Part shown: positions 14,558 through 20,260 of the stretch, one piece after another | Numbering within the stretch: position 1 is the stretch's first letter | How the letters are laid out: each line of letters opens with the position of its first letter | Source of the DNA: a virus | Length of the DNA: 23,341 nucleotides | Virus record (IMG/VR): IMGVR_UViG_3300025137_000302 | Span: 1-23,341 of that record | Strand: one strand, 5' to 3' | The notes under the pieces: model-generated | What the model was told of the DNA's origin: nothing | Database searches by the model: none | The model's input: only the letters and a program-made list of their open reading frames with translations | Program-made: the position numbers and the translations under genes

Positions 14558-15696
14558 TCTATGCGTGTTGTTTCACCAAACGGTGCATCATTACACCGCT
14601 CATCAGTTGATACCCAAAGCACCGGATAGTGCGGTGCAGTGTCAGGAAAATCGAATATTCCCATATCGGTCAGGTAAACGAAATTATCGACAGGCAAACA
14701 ATTATCATCGATGTATTTGAACACCGGCTCTACTCGCGTACCGCCCCGACCATTGCATTCGATCTTGTCGATGATATCGCCCTGACCGTATGTCTTGACC
14801 GACTGGATTTTGCTGTCGCAAGTTATGACAGTAAGGCTCTTGGGCTTGTGATCTTCCGACATATTGTTGAGTTCCCCCAGAAATTGCTGGAGTTCAACGG
14901 TTCCGACTGATCCACTAGTATCGACAGCCACCACCACATCACCGACACCGATCTTGTCAACGGCTGGCATGTATATTCCTTGGGTGTACATGACCTTTTT
15001 ATTACAACGCCTGAACGTGTAATCATCAGGCTGATCACCACCGATAAACCGGTTGAACACATCACGCCAGTCAACCTCAGACCGCCGCATTTTGTCGATC
15101 AGTTCTTTAAGCTTGCCCGACAGTTTACCGACAGATTTTGCATTCGATGCCGCAAGCATAACGCGCTGATCATTAGATGCCTTGGCCTGTTCTATTTCGG
15201 CCTTGGAAGGCTCACCACCGTCCTTACCTTGCATCTGACCTACATCACCACCCCACGGCTGCTTGGAAGGCTTCTTATCCTTTTCTAGGCGGCTTAAAAG
15301 CCTATAGACCTGAAGCCATGTCATGCCGGAATATTGAGGGTCATACAAACCACCTTCGGGCATTTCCATGCCATCTTCCTTTAGGTAAGCATTGATGACA
15401 TAATCCATAGCCATGTTCTGCAACTCATGGTTCGTTGGCTGGCCATCTATTGTCTTGACCGGAATGCAATGGTTCAGCATCGCGTGGCCAACCTCATGGG
15501 CTATGACAAACTGCAAACCTTTATCAGTCAGGCCATCAGCAAACGCTGGGTTCCAACGTATGCATTTGCCATCGGTTGCCATAGTGGCAATCGTGTCATC
15601 TTCGATGAACGGCAAGCCCAAGGTCAGTGAACCCCAGAACGGCTTGTCCAATACTAGTCTTGTTTTTGCTCTAGCAATTTTGGTTTCTATATCCAT
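14545..15696 (-). CDS. VWA / metallopeptidase-like protein (DUF2201 type)
   Basis: A 383-residue protein with two domains. Residues 45-105 carry RWNPAFAD, FVIAHEVGHAMLNH (zinc-binding HExxH at 67-71) and NMAMDYVIN, the metallopeptidase-like N-terminal domain of DUF2201 proteins. Residues 250-383 form a von Willebrand A domain with MIDAS residues DTSGS (259-263), a GRGGT Thr (320) and YLTD Asp (344). The linker (150-190) is Lys/Gly/Ala-rich. In bacteria such proteins pair with MoxR-type ATPases to remodel or mature partners. The GGGAGA site five bases upstream sets the start. The protein ends VAA with the stop inside a hairpin. Confidence 0.88.
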   Translation of the reverse strand: MDIETKIARAKTRLVLDKPFWGSLTLGLPFIEDDTIATMATDGKCIRWNPAFADGLTDKGLQFVIAHEVGHAMLNHCIPVKTIDGQPTNHELQNMAMDYVINAYLKEDGMEMPEGGLYDPQYSGMTWLQVYRLLSRLEKDKKPSKQPWGGDVGQMQGKDGGEPSKAEIEQAKASNDQRVMLAASNAKSVGKLSGKLKELIDKMRRSEVDWRDVFNRFIGGDQPDDYTFRRCNKKVMYTQGIYMPAVDKIGVGDVVVAVDTSGSVGTVELQQFLGELNNMSEDHKPKSLTVITCDSKIQSVKTYGQGDIIDKIECNGRGGTRVEPVFKYIDDNCLPVDNFVYLTDMGIFDFPDTAPHYPVLWVSTDERCNDAPFGETTRIEVAA

Positions 15697-15716
15697 GTCA
15701 ATCTCCCGAAAGAAGA

Positions 15717-15733
15717 GGGGGGAAAATCCCCCC
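15717..15733 (-). terminator. G6/C6 hairpin between AAA+ and VWA genes
   Basis: Six-base G and C arms (15717-15722, 15728-15733) with an AAAAT loop. On the minus strand it is followed by TCTTCTTTC and then the ribosome-binding site of the VWA gene, so it may be a partial terminator setting the ratio of the two products. Confidence 0.65.
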
Positions 15734-15737
15734 AGTT

Positions 15738-16751
15738 TTACAGCATCAATTCTTTGCCGTCCGAAAGTAAAAACTTGCGGAATGCATCAGTCTTTTTAAT
15801 GCTTGGTGTGCGGTTCATTGCATCCCTGATGCTGAATACCGCGAACTCTTTGTGCGGTAATCTTTTCAGGTACTGAATAATGTTGCCGATATTCTTATCG
15901 TTGGCTCGACTACTCAGAGCCGCAGACACCGCATAGCAAACGGCTGGGTCTTCAGCAATTGGTGCGCTATCGGGGTTGGCAATCAGTGCGTCAATGTCTG
16001 GGCAGCTCTCATAGACCTTTTTGTATCCCATGAACTCAGCACATGCACCACGGCCTACTTGCCCAGCCACCGCTTCATTCTCATTAACCACATCAAGCTT
16101 GAAACCCATGATGGTATCGACACGTTCCCATGATCTGGGTGATGGGCAAGCATCAGCATCACGATCAAACTTGTGCAGCAACTCAGGCCGAAAGCGCAGG
16201 AAGCCGGTGATCAAAGGCGATACCCCGACTGAATTGTAGTAGGCCACCGCGTCTTCAAGATCGGCGTCTACAGAGGTATATAACAGTCTATCTTTTACAT
16301 GCGATGGAAGTTGATTTGTGCCAGCGCGATCCGACATTTTGTTGCCAGCACATACGATAGCCCAACCGTCAGGCAGTCTATGTTCGCCAATCCGGCGTTC
16401 ATTAATTATGACGGCTGATATGTTGAGGCAGGCAGTCGGAGCCTGCGCTAATTCATCAAGGAATAAAATTCCTTCGCCCTCAGTAGGCATCCAATCTGGC
16501 CGTAGGCGTTTCATTCCATCACCATCATTTATAAGCCAGCCTGCGAGTTCCCCTGCATCGTACTGGGCAAGGCTGACCGTCTTTAATGATATCCCACGGT
16601 CTTCAGCGATTTGCTGAACAATGGTAGTTTTACCAAGACCGGCTGATCCGACAAGGTAAGGGATTGGACGCTGTGCATCACGCCCATTTGAATGTTTTAC
16701 TTGGCTGTCGATACATGCCTCGACAATGGCTCTTGCTTGCGAAATCCGCAT
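15738..16751 (-). CDS. MoxR-type AAA+ ATPase
   Basis: A 337-residue AAA+ protein. Walker A is GSAGLGKT (35-42), Walker B GILFLDE (94-100), sensor 1 is in the CAGNKMSD segment (Asn 137) with an Arg in HVKDRL (155) as finger candidate; LKTVSLAQYDAGELAGW is the usual pre-Walker-B insert of MoxR proteins. MoxR ATPases act as hexameric remodelling chaperones with VWA partners, encoded here directly downstream. The start at 16751 is chosen because GGAGAC lies four bases upstream; the ATG at 16811 falls within the hairpin ending the previous gene and would translate through the palindrome at 16772-16787, adding 20 residues. Confidence 0.88.
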   Translation of the reverse strand: MRISQARAIVEACIDSQVKHSNGRDAQRPIPYLVGSAGLGKTTIVQQIAEDRGISLKTVSLAQYDAGELAGWLINDGDGMKRLRPDWMPTEGEGILFLDELAQAPTACLNISAVIINERRIGEHRLPDGWAIVCAGNKMSDRAGTNQLPSHVKDRLLYTSVDADLEDAVAYYNSVGVSPLITGFLRFRPELLHKFDRDADACPSPRSWERVDTIMGFKLDVVNENEAVAGQVGRGACAEFMGYKKVYESCPDIDALIANPDSAPIAEDPAVCYAVSAALSSRANDKNIGNIIQYLKRLPHKEFAVFSIRDAMNRTPSIKKTDAFRKFLLSDGKELML

Positions 16752-16771
16752 ATCAGTCTCCACTAATATTT

Positions 16772-16787
16772 TTGTACCATCGTACAA
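16772..16787. promoter_or_regulatory. Exact TTGTAC-N4-GTACAA palindrome upstream of the AAA+ gene
   Basis: Exact copy, spacer CATC, flanked by T and A runs. It lies about 20 bases upstream of the chosen ATG (16751), in the 66-base gap after the hairpin at 16811-16828, so it is well placed to control the AAA+ gene. Confidence 0.75.
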
Positions 16788-16810
16788 ATTTTGGTTAAGG
16801 TTGGTAGGCA

Positions 16811-16828
16811 AAGCCGCCTAAGCGGCTT
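16811..16828 (-). terminator. Hairpin enclosing the stop codon of the 16818-17528 gene
   Basis: Arms AAGCCGC (16811-16817) and GCGGCTT (16822-16828) with loop CTAA that contains the TAG stop. On the minus strand it is followed by TTTG. Its arrangement is the same as the hairpin ending the VWA gene, and in both the last codons encode Ala-Ala. Confidence 0.65.
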
Positions 16829-17528
16829 CCCCTTCAAGTTGTGCGGTCATGGCATTCACTGCATCATTTTCTGATTTAGTGATATCACCAGCGATTTGAC
16901 TGGCTTGCCTCATTGAAGCCCTCTCTCTCAGCGCATCTTCTAACTCACTCTGAAAGGTTTCAACGATCGCCAGAAAAGCATCTTCAGTCTGGTCTTTTTC
17001 ACCAAGGCCACCGATCCACTTGTCACCGGCGACACGATTTCCATCCGCATCTTTTTTGGTGGATCGTTTACCGACAAGCTTATCGACAATCAACTGGGTT
17101 GCAGTCTTGTTTGGTTCATCAGCAACGGCCTTGATCAGTTTGGCTTCGCTGGTGATATCGGCGTCTTCAAACACATCACCCACCATTGTCGGCGTAATGT
17201 TGTCGCCGTTGATCCCGAAAATTCTAATAGCTCCGGCTGTGTTTTTAATTAGCTTGTTGGCCATACCATCAGAGATTTCAGTTTCTTTCATGTTGATCAA
17301 TTGCATCTTGAGATCACTGCTAATTTTGGGTGGCAGATTTCCCTTTTGCAAACCATGCTTGGCAACGCATGAAATGATCACGCAGTAGGTATCAAGCTTA
17401 CGGCTGTTAGCTTCTTTGCTGCTCTCTTTAGAGTTTTCCTTCAGAGCCTTGATAGTCTTTTCATTCTCACCGATGACAGTAAGGTTGGCTGTATCGATAG
17501 GTAAATTTTTCGCAGTAGATGTCTGCAT
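16818..17528 (-). CDS. Unknown protein of the AAA+/VWA module (236 aa)
   Basis: A 236-residue charged, largely helical protein encoded just before the AAA+ gene. The N-terminal 50 residues are Lys/Ser/Glu rich (KALKENSKESSKEANSRKL), the middle has CVIISCVAKHGLQKG and repeated helical segments, and the C terminus is Ala/Glu rich, ending EGEAA. No catalytic motif is seen and I cannot name a family, but unnamed proteins of this size and composition recur beside phage MoxR/VWA pairs. The start at 17528 follows GGAGAC-TGTC; the ATG four codons earlier is part of the leader. The stop lies in a hairpin loop. Confidence 0.7.
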   Translation of the reverse strand: MQTSTAKNLPIDTANLTVIGENEKTIKALKENSKESSKEANSRKLDTYCVIISCVAKHGLQKGNLPPKISSDLKMQLINMKETEISDGMANKLIKNTAGAIRIFGINGDNITPTMVGDVFEDADITSEAKLIKAVADEPNKTATQLIVDKLVGKRSTKKDADGNRVAGDKWIGGLGEKDQTEDAFLAIVETFQSELEDALRERASMRQASQIAGDITKSENDAVNAMTAQLEGEAA

Positions 17529-17572
17529 GACAGTCTCCATCTTTAAGGTTGAAATATAGCAGGACGCTATGA

Positions 17573-17588
17573 CCCAGCACTGGCTGGG
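17573..17588 (-). terminator. Hairpin in the 95-base leader before the module
   Basis: CCCAGC-ACTG-GCTGGG, perfect six-base stem, in the gap between the two small upstream genes and the module. Flanking AGGACGC and GCGTGTCCT can extend it imperfectly. No T tract follows, so an attenuator or RNA-processing role is as likely as termination. Confidence 0.5.
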
Positions 17589-17623
17589 TTTCGGGCGTGT
17601 CCTACGCGCCCATCATCAGATAG

Positions 17624-17854
17624 CTATATGGTAATGTATTCGGTCAGGCGTAGTGTGCCTTGCTTCACAAGCTTGCCGTTTTGCATCAGGTAGTAGGCAT
17701 GGAAGCGGCGGTTTTTGTATACCGCGATCATCTCAGGCTTTTCCCCAAACGCCTTGTTGCAGCGAAAAATGTACGCACCCAATTCCTTAATCGTTGGCTT
17801 GAGTGGGTACAAAGTTGTCTTGCCATTATCGTTCAATTGATTAGCTGAATACAT
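17624..17854 (-). CDS. Hypothetical protein (76 aa)
   Basis: A 76-residue protein with alternating short strands (MIAVYKNRRFHAYYLMQNG, KLVKQGTLRLTEY) and several aromatic and basic residues. Unknown family. It starts by TAATG overlap with the upstream gene and is the second cistron of the right-hand leftward cluster, ending before a leader with a hairpin. Confidence 0.65.
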   Translation of the reverse strand: MYSANQLNDNGKTTLYPLKPTIKELGAYIFRCNKAFGEKPEMIAVYKNRRFHAYYLMQNGKLVKQGTLRLTEYITI

Positions 17855-18048
17855 TATGCATTCCCCTTCTTTCCGAACCTATTAAGGTAATGCCGGTAGG
17901 CATTCCCCTTTTTCTTTGGTTTACGTCTGGAAATAATCTCAGCCAATGTAAGCTGAAAAACTGGTGTGGCTTGTTCAAATGCAATCTGTTTCACTATGTC
18001 AGTTTTGTTGGCTGCATCAGGCTTTGGAATGAAAGTTACTTTTTTCAC
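17854..18048 (-). CDS. Small basic protein (64 aa), first gene of the leftward cluster
   Basis: A 64-residue basic protein; residues 40-64 (ISRRKPKKKGNAYRHYLNR, then FGKKGNA) are rich in Lys, Arg and Gly and suit nucleic-acid binding. No domain recognised. The start is GTG (18046-18048) with GGGAG seven bases upstream. A short open stretch (18045-18080, MMRYAKQGATP) ends in TGA overlapping this GTG. The next gene starts by TAATG. Confidence 0.6.
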   Translation of the reverse strand: MKKVTFIPKPDAANKTDIVKQIAFEQATPVFQLTLAEIISRRKPKKKGNAYRHYLNRFGKKGNA

Positions 18049-18082
18049 GGCGTGGCTCCCTGTTTCGCGTATCTCATCATAA

Positions 18083-18100
18083 CTGGGGTACGATCCCCAG
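18083..18100. other. Hairpin CTGGGG-N6-CCCCAG
   Basis: Perfect six-base stem (18083-18088 with 18095-18100) and six-base loop TACGAT, 35 bases upstream of the GTG of the first leftward gene. It could shape the leader of the cluster; no T tract follows. Confidence 0.4.
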
Positions 18101-18116
18101 CGACAGGTTTTGTTAC

Positions 18117-18414
18117 AGTGTCGGGTCTCTCTCGACTGCCCGATTACAGCGACACTAGTGCCGCCTCAGTATTACCACCGCATCCATTATCCTAGTGTCA
18201 GGCCTAATCGATTTTTGCTTGGGCGTAGGCGTATTCAGATGCCATCAGAGCCGTAGTGCGGTAGTGTCCAGTCTTCAGGGTTGCTATCCCCTCGCCCCAA
18301 TGGGCGGTTAAATCAGTAGCGGTGGCCTCCTAAAAAATTTGACTAAAAAAACTTATTTCTTTTCGTAGCACAGATAGACAACCCATGCAAACACTAAAAG
18401 CATCTAATGACACT
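18117..18414. repeat. Five copies of AGTGTC / GACACT
   Basis: AGTGTC at 18117-18122, 18194-18199 and 18263-18268, and its complement GACACT at 18151-18156 and 18409-18414. Some copies are extended (CTAGTGTC, GACACTAG). Five in about 300 bases is far above the roughly 0.15 expected by chance for both strands, though noticed after the fact. Spacing is irregular, so they are not classical iterons. Confidence 0.5.
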
Positions 18415-18417
18415 AAT

Positions 18418-18433
18418 TTGTCAGAGGGTACAA
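18418..18433. promoter_or_regulatory. Degenerate palindrome TTGTCA-N4-GTACAA
   Basis: Two mismatches to the recurring palindrome, spacer GAGG; the second half is exact. It shares the same TTGTCA variant half with the site at 18873-18888, so the two may be lower-affinity versions. Confidence 0.4.
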
Positions 18434-18615
18434 ATGTAAGCCGTTTGTGCCTCCTATATAGTAGACGATCCAGAAACCATTATTATTGTGTGACCATGAT
18501 ATTTTTTTCCTCTCAAACAGTAGACGTTTCAGAACGCAAAATTATTCACTGCTATTTTATTTTATTTTGAGACTGTGACAAATCTGCAACACCAACCCTC
18601 AAAACACCCCAATAT

Positions 18616-18633
18616 TTGTTTGTACACAAACAA
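18616..18633. repeat. Inverted repeat TTGTTTG-TACA-CAAACAA
   Basis: Perfect seven-base arms with a four-base centre in the AT-rich part of the intergenic region, next to a second TTTGTT. It contains one TTGTAC half-site and may bind the same or another regulator. Confidence 0.45.
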
Positions 18634-18696
18634 GTTTGTTCACCATGTGTTCACGGTCTGGAACAAAACGTGAAAACGAGCGAGGTTGATCCGTGA

Positions 18697-18730
18697 GTAG
18701 GGGCTGGCGAAAGCCGTGTATGATCCCTAC
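18697..18730. other. Nested stem with a GAAA tetraloop
   Basis: Outer arms GTAGGG (18697-18702) and CCCTAC (18725-18730) enclose GGC-GAAA-GCC (18706-18715). A GNRA tetraloop on a short stem inside a longer one suggests a small structured RNA or leader element, but there is no further evidence for a gene. Confidence 0.35.
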
Positions 18731-18740
18731 CAAAAACACC

Positions 18741-18778
18741 TTTAATCGCTGTATGAGCTTCTATGAGCGTTTAATCGC
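18741..18778. repeat. Paired direct repeats TTTAATCGC and TATGAGC
   Basis: TTTAATCGC at 18741-18749 and 18770-18778 encloses TATGAGC at 18752-18758 and 18762-18768. The nested arrangement could be a binding site or a local duplication near the putative terS promoter. Confidence 0.4.
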
Positions 18779-18797
18779 CATGAACAAAAGGGGAACA

Positions 18798-18826
18798 TTG
18801 CCATTTTGGGGCTTATTGGCTATATG
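18798..18826 (+). promoter_or_regulatory. Candidate sigma70 promoter for the packaging/late unit
   Basis: TTGCCA (18798-18803, five of six to TTGACA) is followed after exactly 17 bases by TATATG (18821-18826, four of six). Transcription would start about 18833, 118 bases before the terS ATG, with the degenerate palindrome at 18873-18888 downstream of it. Confidence 0.45.
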
Positions 18827-18872
18827 TGAGGGATAGAGCCGATCTGGTGCGATTTAGGGTGTAATGTTATCA

Positions 18873-18888
18873 TTGTCACAGAGTACAA
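18873..18888. promoter_or_regulatory. Degenerate palindrome TTGTCA-N4-GTACAA before terS
   Basis: Two mismatches to the recurring palindrome, spacer CAGA, second half exact. It lies between the candidate promoter at 18798-18826 and the terS start at 18951, where a bound protein would block elongation. Confidence 0.45.
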
Positions 18889-18950
18889 ATCCAAAAAGCC
18901 CGATCAAGCGTCAGCGCATTTCGGTGGCATATTTATAGAGGGATAGAGAC

Positions 18951-19430
18951 ATGGGTAAAGACAACGATAAGACAAATCATTTGAAATTGGTTGTTGGTGC
19001 AGGCGATAAGCTAACCAGCAAACAGGAACACTTTTGCCAACTGGTTGCCAAGGGTGAAACCCTGACAGATGCATACAGACATGCCTACGATGTCAGTGCC
19101 AAGACAAAGCCAAGCACAGTCTGGACAAACGCATCTAAGCTGGCCACAGAAAACACCAAGGTGTCACTAAGGATCAAAGCCATTACTGAGGAAATCACTG
19201 CACGAAAGGCGACAGACGATGACCGGTTAAAAATCTGGGTGACTGACCGGTTGAAGACTGAGGCAATGGAAGCTGAGAGTGATAGCGCGCGCGTGGCAAG
19301 CTTAACTCAACTAGGCAGATCAGTCGGCATGTTCAGTGACAGGGTTGAGACAGACAACGTGGCCGAAAGACCAGCGGGTGAAATCGAAGCCGATATTCAG
19401 CGCAGGCTGGCATCGATCCTTGGCGAGTGA
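18951..19430 (+). CDS. terS: Terminase small subunit
   Basis: A 159-residue protein. The N-terminal LTSKQEHFCQLVAKGETLTD with AYRHAYDVSAKT and WTNASKL is the helix-turn-helix recognition domain of the terminase small subunit family; the rest is helical with an acidic C terminus (AGEIEADIQRRLASILGE). It would bind the packaging site and hand DNA to the large subunit, encoded 1 kb downstream. The ATG has GAGGGATAGAG upstream. Small subunits often bind their own gene region, so the repeats upstream may include the packaging site. Confidence 0.9.
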   Translation: MGKDNDKTNHLKLVVGAGDKLTSKQEHFCQLVAKGETLTDAYRHAYDVSAKTKPSTVWTNASKLATENTKVSLRIKAITEEITARKATDDDRLKIWVTDRLKTEAMEAESDSARVASLTQLGRSVGMFSDRVETDNVAERPAGEIEADIQRRLASILGE

Positions 19431-19535
19431 CCCTCCGCATGAAGACTTGCTCCCGGGCTGACCCCCACCTACCCTCATCCCCCCTGTGACAGCATGGCCA
19501 CTCCACACGCACGTACATGAGGTTCTGCACGAGTA

Positions 19536-19760
19536 ATGCCCAATCTTTTCTCAACACCATGCAATATGGAATGCAAGTTTAATGGCCGTATAAAGCCCAC
19601 TGATAGCCTTTGCCTGATCTGTGGTATGACGAGTGCCGAAAGAGACGAGTGGCCCCTTCTGACGGCGTCTGAGGCCGATGCCAAGCATGTTGAGATTAGG
19701 TCTAGACTGGAAACGATATGGTTGATATGGGAACTAATGGAGGAGCCAACACTTCAATAG
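19536..19760 (+). CDS. Small zinc-binding protein, DUF1289-like
   Basis: A 74-residue protein with Cys 9, Cys 13, Cys 26 and Cys 29 (TPCNMEC, LCLICG) followed by MTSAERDEW, closely following the DUF1289 pattern SPCxxxC...CxGCxRTxxEIxxW. DUF1289 proteins are small, cysteine-rich and of unsettled function. The start at 19536 has no good ribosome-binding site, but the frame is closed just upstream and the first cysteine pair lies before the next in-frame ATG. It sits between terS and terL. Confidence 0.65.
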   Translation: MPNLFSTPCNMECKFNGRIKPTDSLCLICGMTSAERDEWPLLTASEADAKHVEIRSRLETIWLIWELMEEPTLQ

Positions 19761-19777
19761 CCCCCCCCCTTTGTAAT

Positions 19778-19793
19778 TTGTACTAGGGTACAA
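19778..19793. promoter_or_regulatory. Exact TTGTAC-N4-GTACAA palindrome after the zinc protein gene
   Basis: Exact copy, spacer TAGG, beginning 18 bases after the stop of the DUF1289-like gene and before the AT-rich tract and terminator that separate terS from terL. Confidence 0.7.
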
Positions 19794-19795
19794 CA

Positions 19796-19915
19796 AAATA
19801 TTACTGCCGGGTATTTTACAGGATAACACCCTAGGAATCCTACAGTCTGTATAATGATTATATTTATATATATATACATATCTAGTTATAATACATAATC
19901 TGTTATATACTGCCT
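19796..19915 (+). promoter_or_regulatory. AT-rich tract with a perfect TATAAT
   Basis: Long A/T stretch with TA repeats. A perfect -10-like TATAAT occurs at 19850-19855, preceded by TG, but no -35 stands at a proper distance. It may hold a promoter for the genes from 20012 on, which would otherwise be cut off by the hairpin at 19943-19978 only if transcription starts upstream of it; this is unproven. Confidence 0.35.
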
Positions 19916-19942
19916 GTGAGTCGCTAAGTCTCCCGGCGGCTC

Positions 19943-19978
19943 CGGTGGGGTTGAGCGGCCTCCCTCGCTCCCCCACCG
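19943..19978 (+). terminator. Long hairpin with T-rich tail between terS and terL
   Basis: CGGTGGGG (19943-19950) pairs with CCCCACCG (19971-19978), and inside, after a two-base bulge, GAGCG (19953-19957) pairs with CGCTC (19966-19970). TCATTATTTT follows. This looks like a rho-independent terminator or antitermination-controlled attenuator inside the packaging unit. Confidence 0.6.
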
Positions 19979-20011
19979 TCATTATTTTGGGAGATTGAAT
20001 GGGAGAGTGTA

Positions 20012-20260
20012 TTGTCTAATAACGTTATCCAGTTTCCTCGTGGTGTAGGTCTTGACGACAAGACTGATCTTGACCCATATGAGATGTTTGGCGTTCTTCG
20101 TGACGAAGTAAAGATGACTGAAGCTATCGTTGTCGGTTGGACTGATGAGGGTAATCTGTTCATGTCAACGTCACATGGCAAGGCTCCTGATATGGTTTTT
20201 CTCTTGGAGCTGGCTAAGTCGGTTCTTTTGAACAGGTGCGTAAGTGACGAGGATGAGTGA
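20012..20260 (+). CDS. Conserved phage protein NVIQFP / VVGWTDEG type
   Basis: An 82-residue protein beginning MSNNVIQFPRG, with IVVGWTDEGNLFMSTSHG and MVFLLELAKSVLL. This combination (NVI.FP near the start, a short beta-strand segment with VVGW..DG, then SSHG and an LLERAK helix) is a common small phage family of unknown function. The start is a TTG at 20012 with GGGAGAG about four bases upstream; an ATG at 19999 is out of frame and gives only a six-codon peptide. The end overlaps the next ATG by one base (TGATG). Confidence 0.75.
   Translation: MSNNVIQFPRGVGLDDKTDLDPYEMFGVLRDEVKMTEAIVVGWTDEGNLFMSTSHGKAPDMVFLLELAKSVLLNRCVSDEDE

Larger units (their letters stand above)
18049..18950. other. 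About 900-bp intergenic region between divergent units
   Basis: No gene with a proper start, ribosome-binding site and composition is seen on either strand over this length, apart from fragments described under findings. The region contains five AGTGTC/GACACT copies, several hairpins, one inverted repeat (18616-18633), direct repeats (18741-18778), two degenerate TTGTAC-type sites and a promoter-like pair ahead of terS. The first 280 bases are GC-richer and structured; 18330-18650 is AT-rich. It could hold a replication origin, packaging site or regulatory switch. Confidence 0.6.

Noticed and set aside
16752-16811. Extended N terminus of the AAA+ protein from the ATG at 16811
   Set aside because: That ATG lies in the hairpin of the previous gene and lacks a ribosome-binding site, while 16751 has the cluster's GGAGAC-N4-ATG leader.
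17890-18195. Plus-strand frame of 101 codons opposite the first leftward gene
   Set aside because: It runs antisense to a better-supported gene (17854-18048), has no ribosome-binding site and no neighbour in the same direction.
18061-18330. Possible tRNA or tmRNA from GC-rich hairpins such as CTGGGG-N6-CCCCAG
   Set aside because: No TTCRA-type T loop, no seven-base acceptor stem and no cloverleaf spacing on either strand.
18385-18570. Open frame of 61 codons on the plus strand in the intergenic region
   Set aside because: No ribosome-binding site, AT-rich low-complexity translation and it overlaps a degenerate palindrome; no protein-like pattern.
18741-18778. Nested direct repeats as a CRISPR array
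   Set aside because: Only two copies, seven to nine bases long, with no spacer-repeat periodicity.
19761-19769. Run of nine C as a sign of assembly error or a phase-variable tract
   Set aside because: It lies outside genes and no frame is affected; homopolymer length cannot be judged from one sequence.
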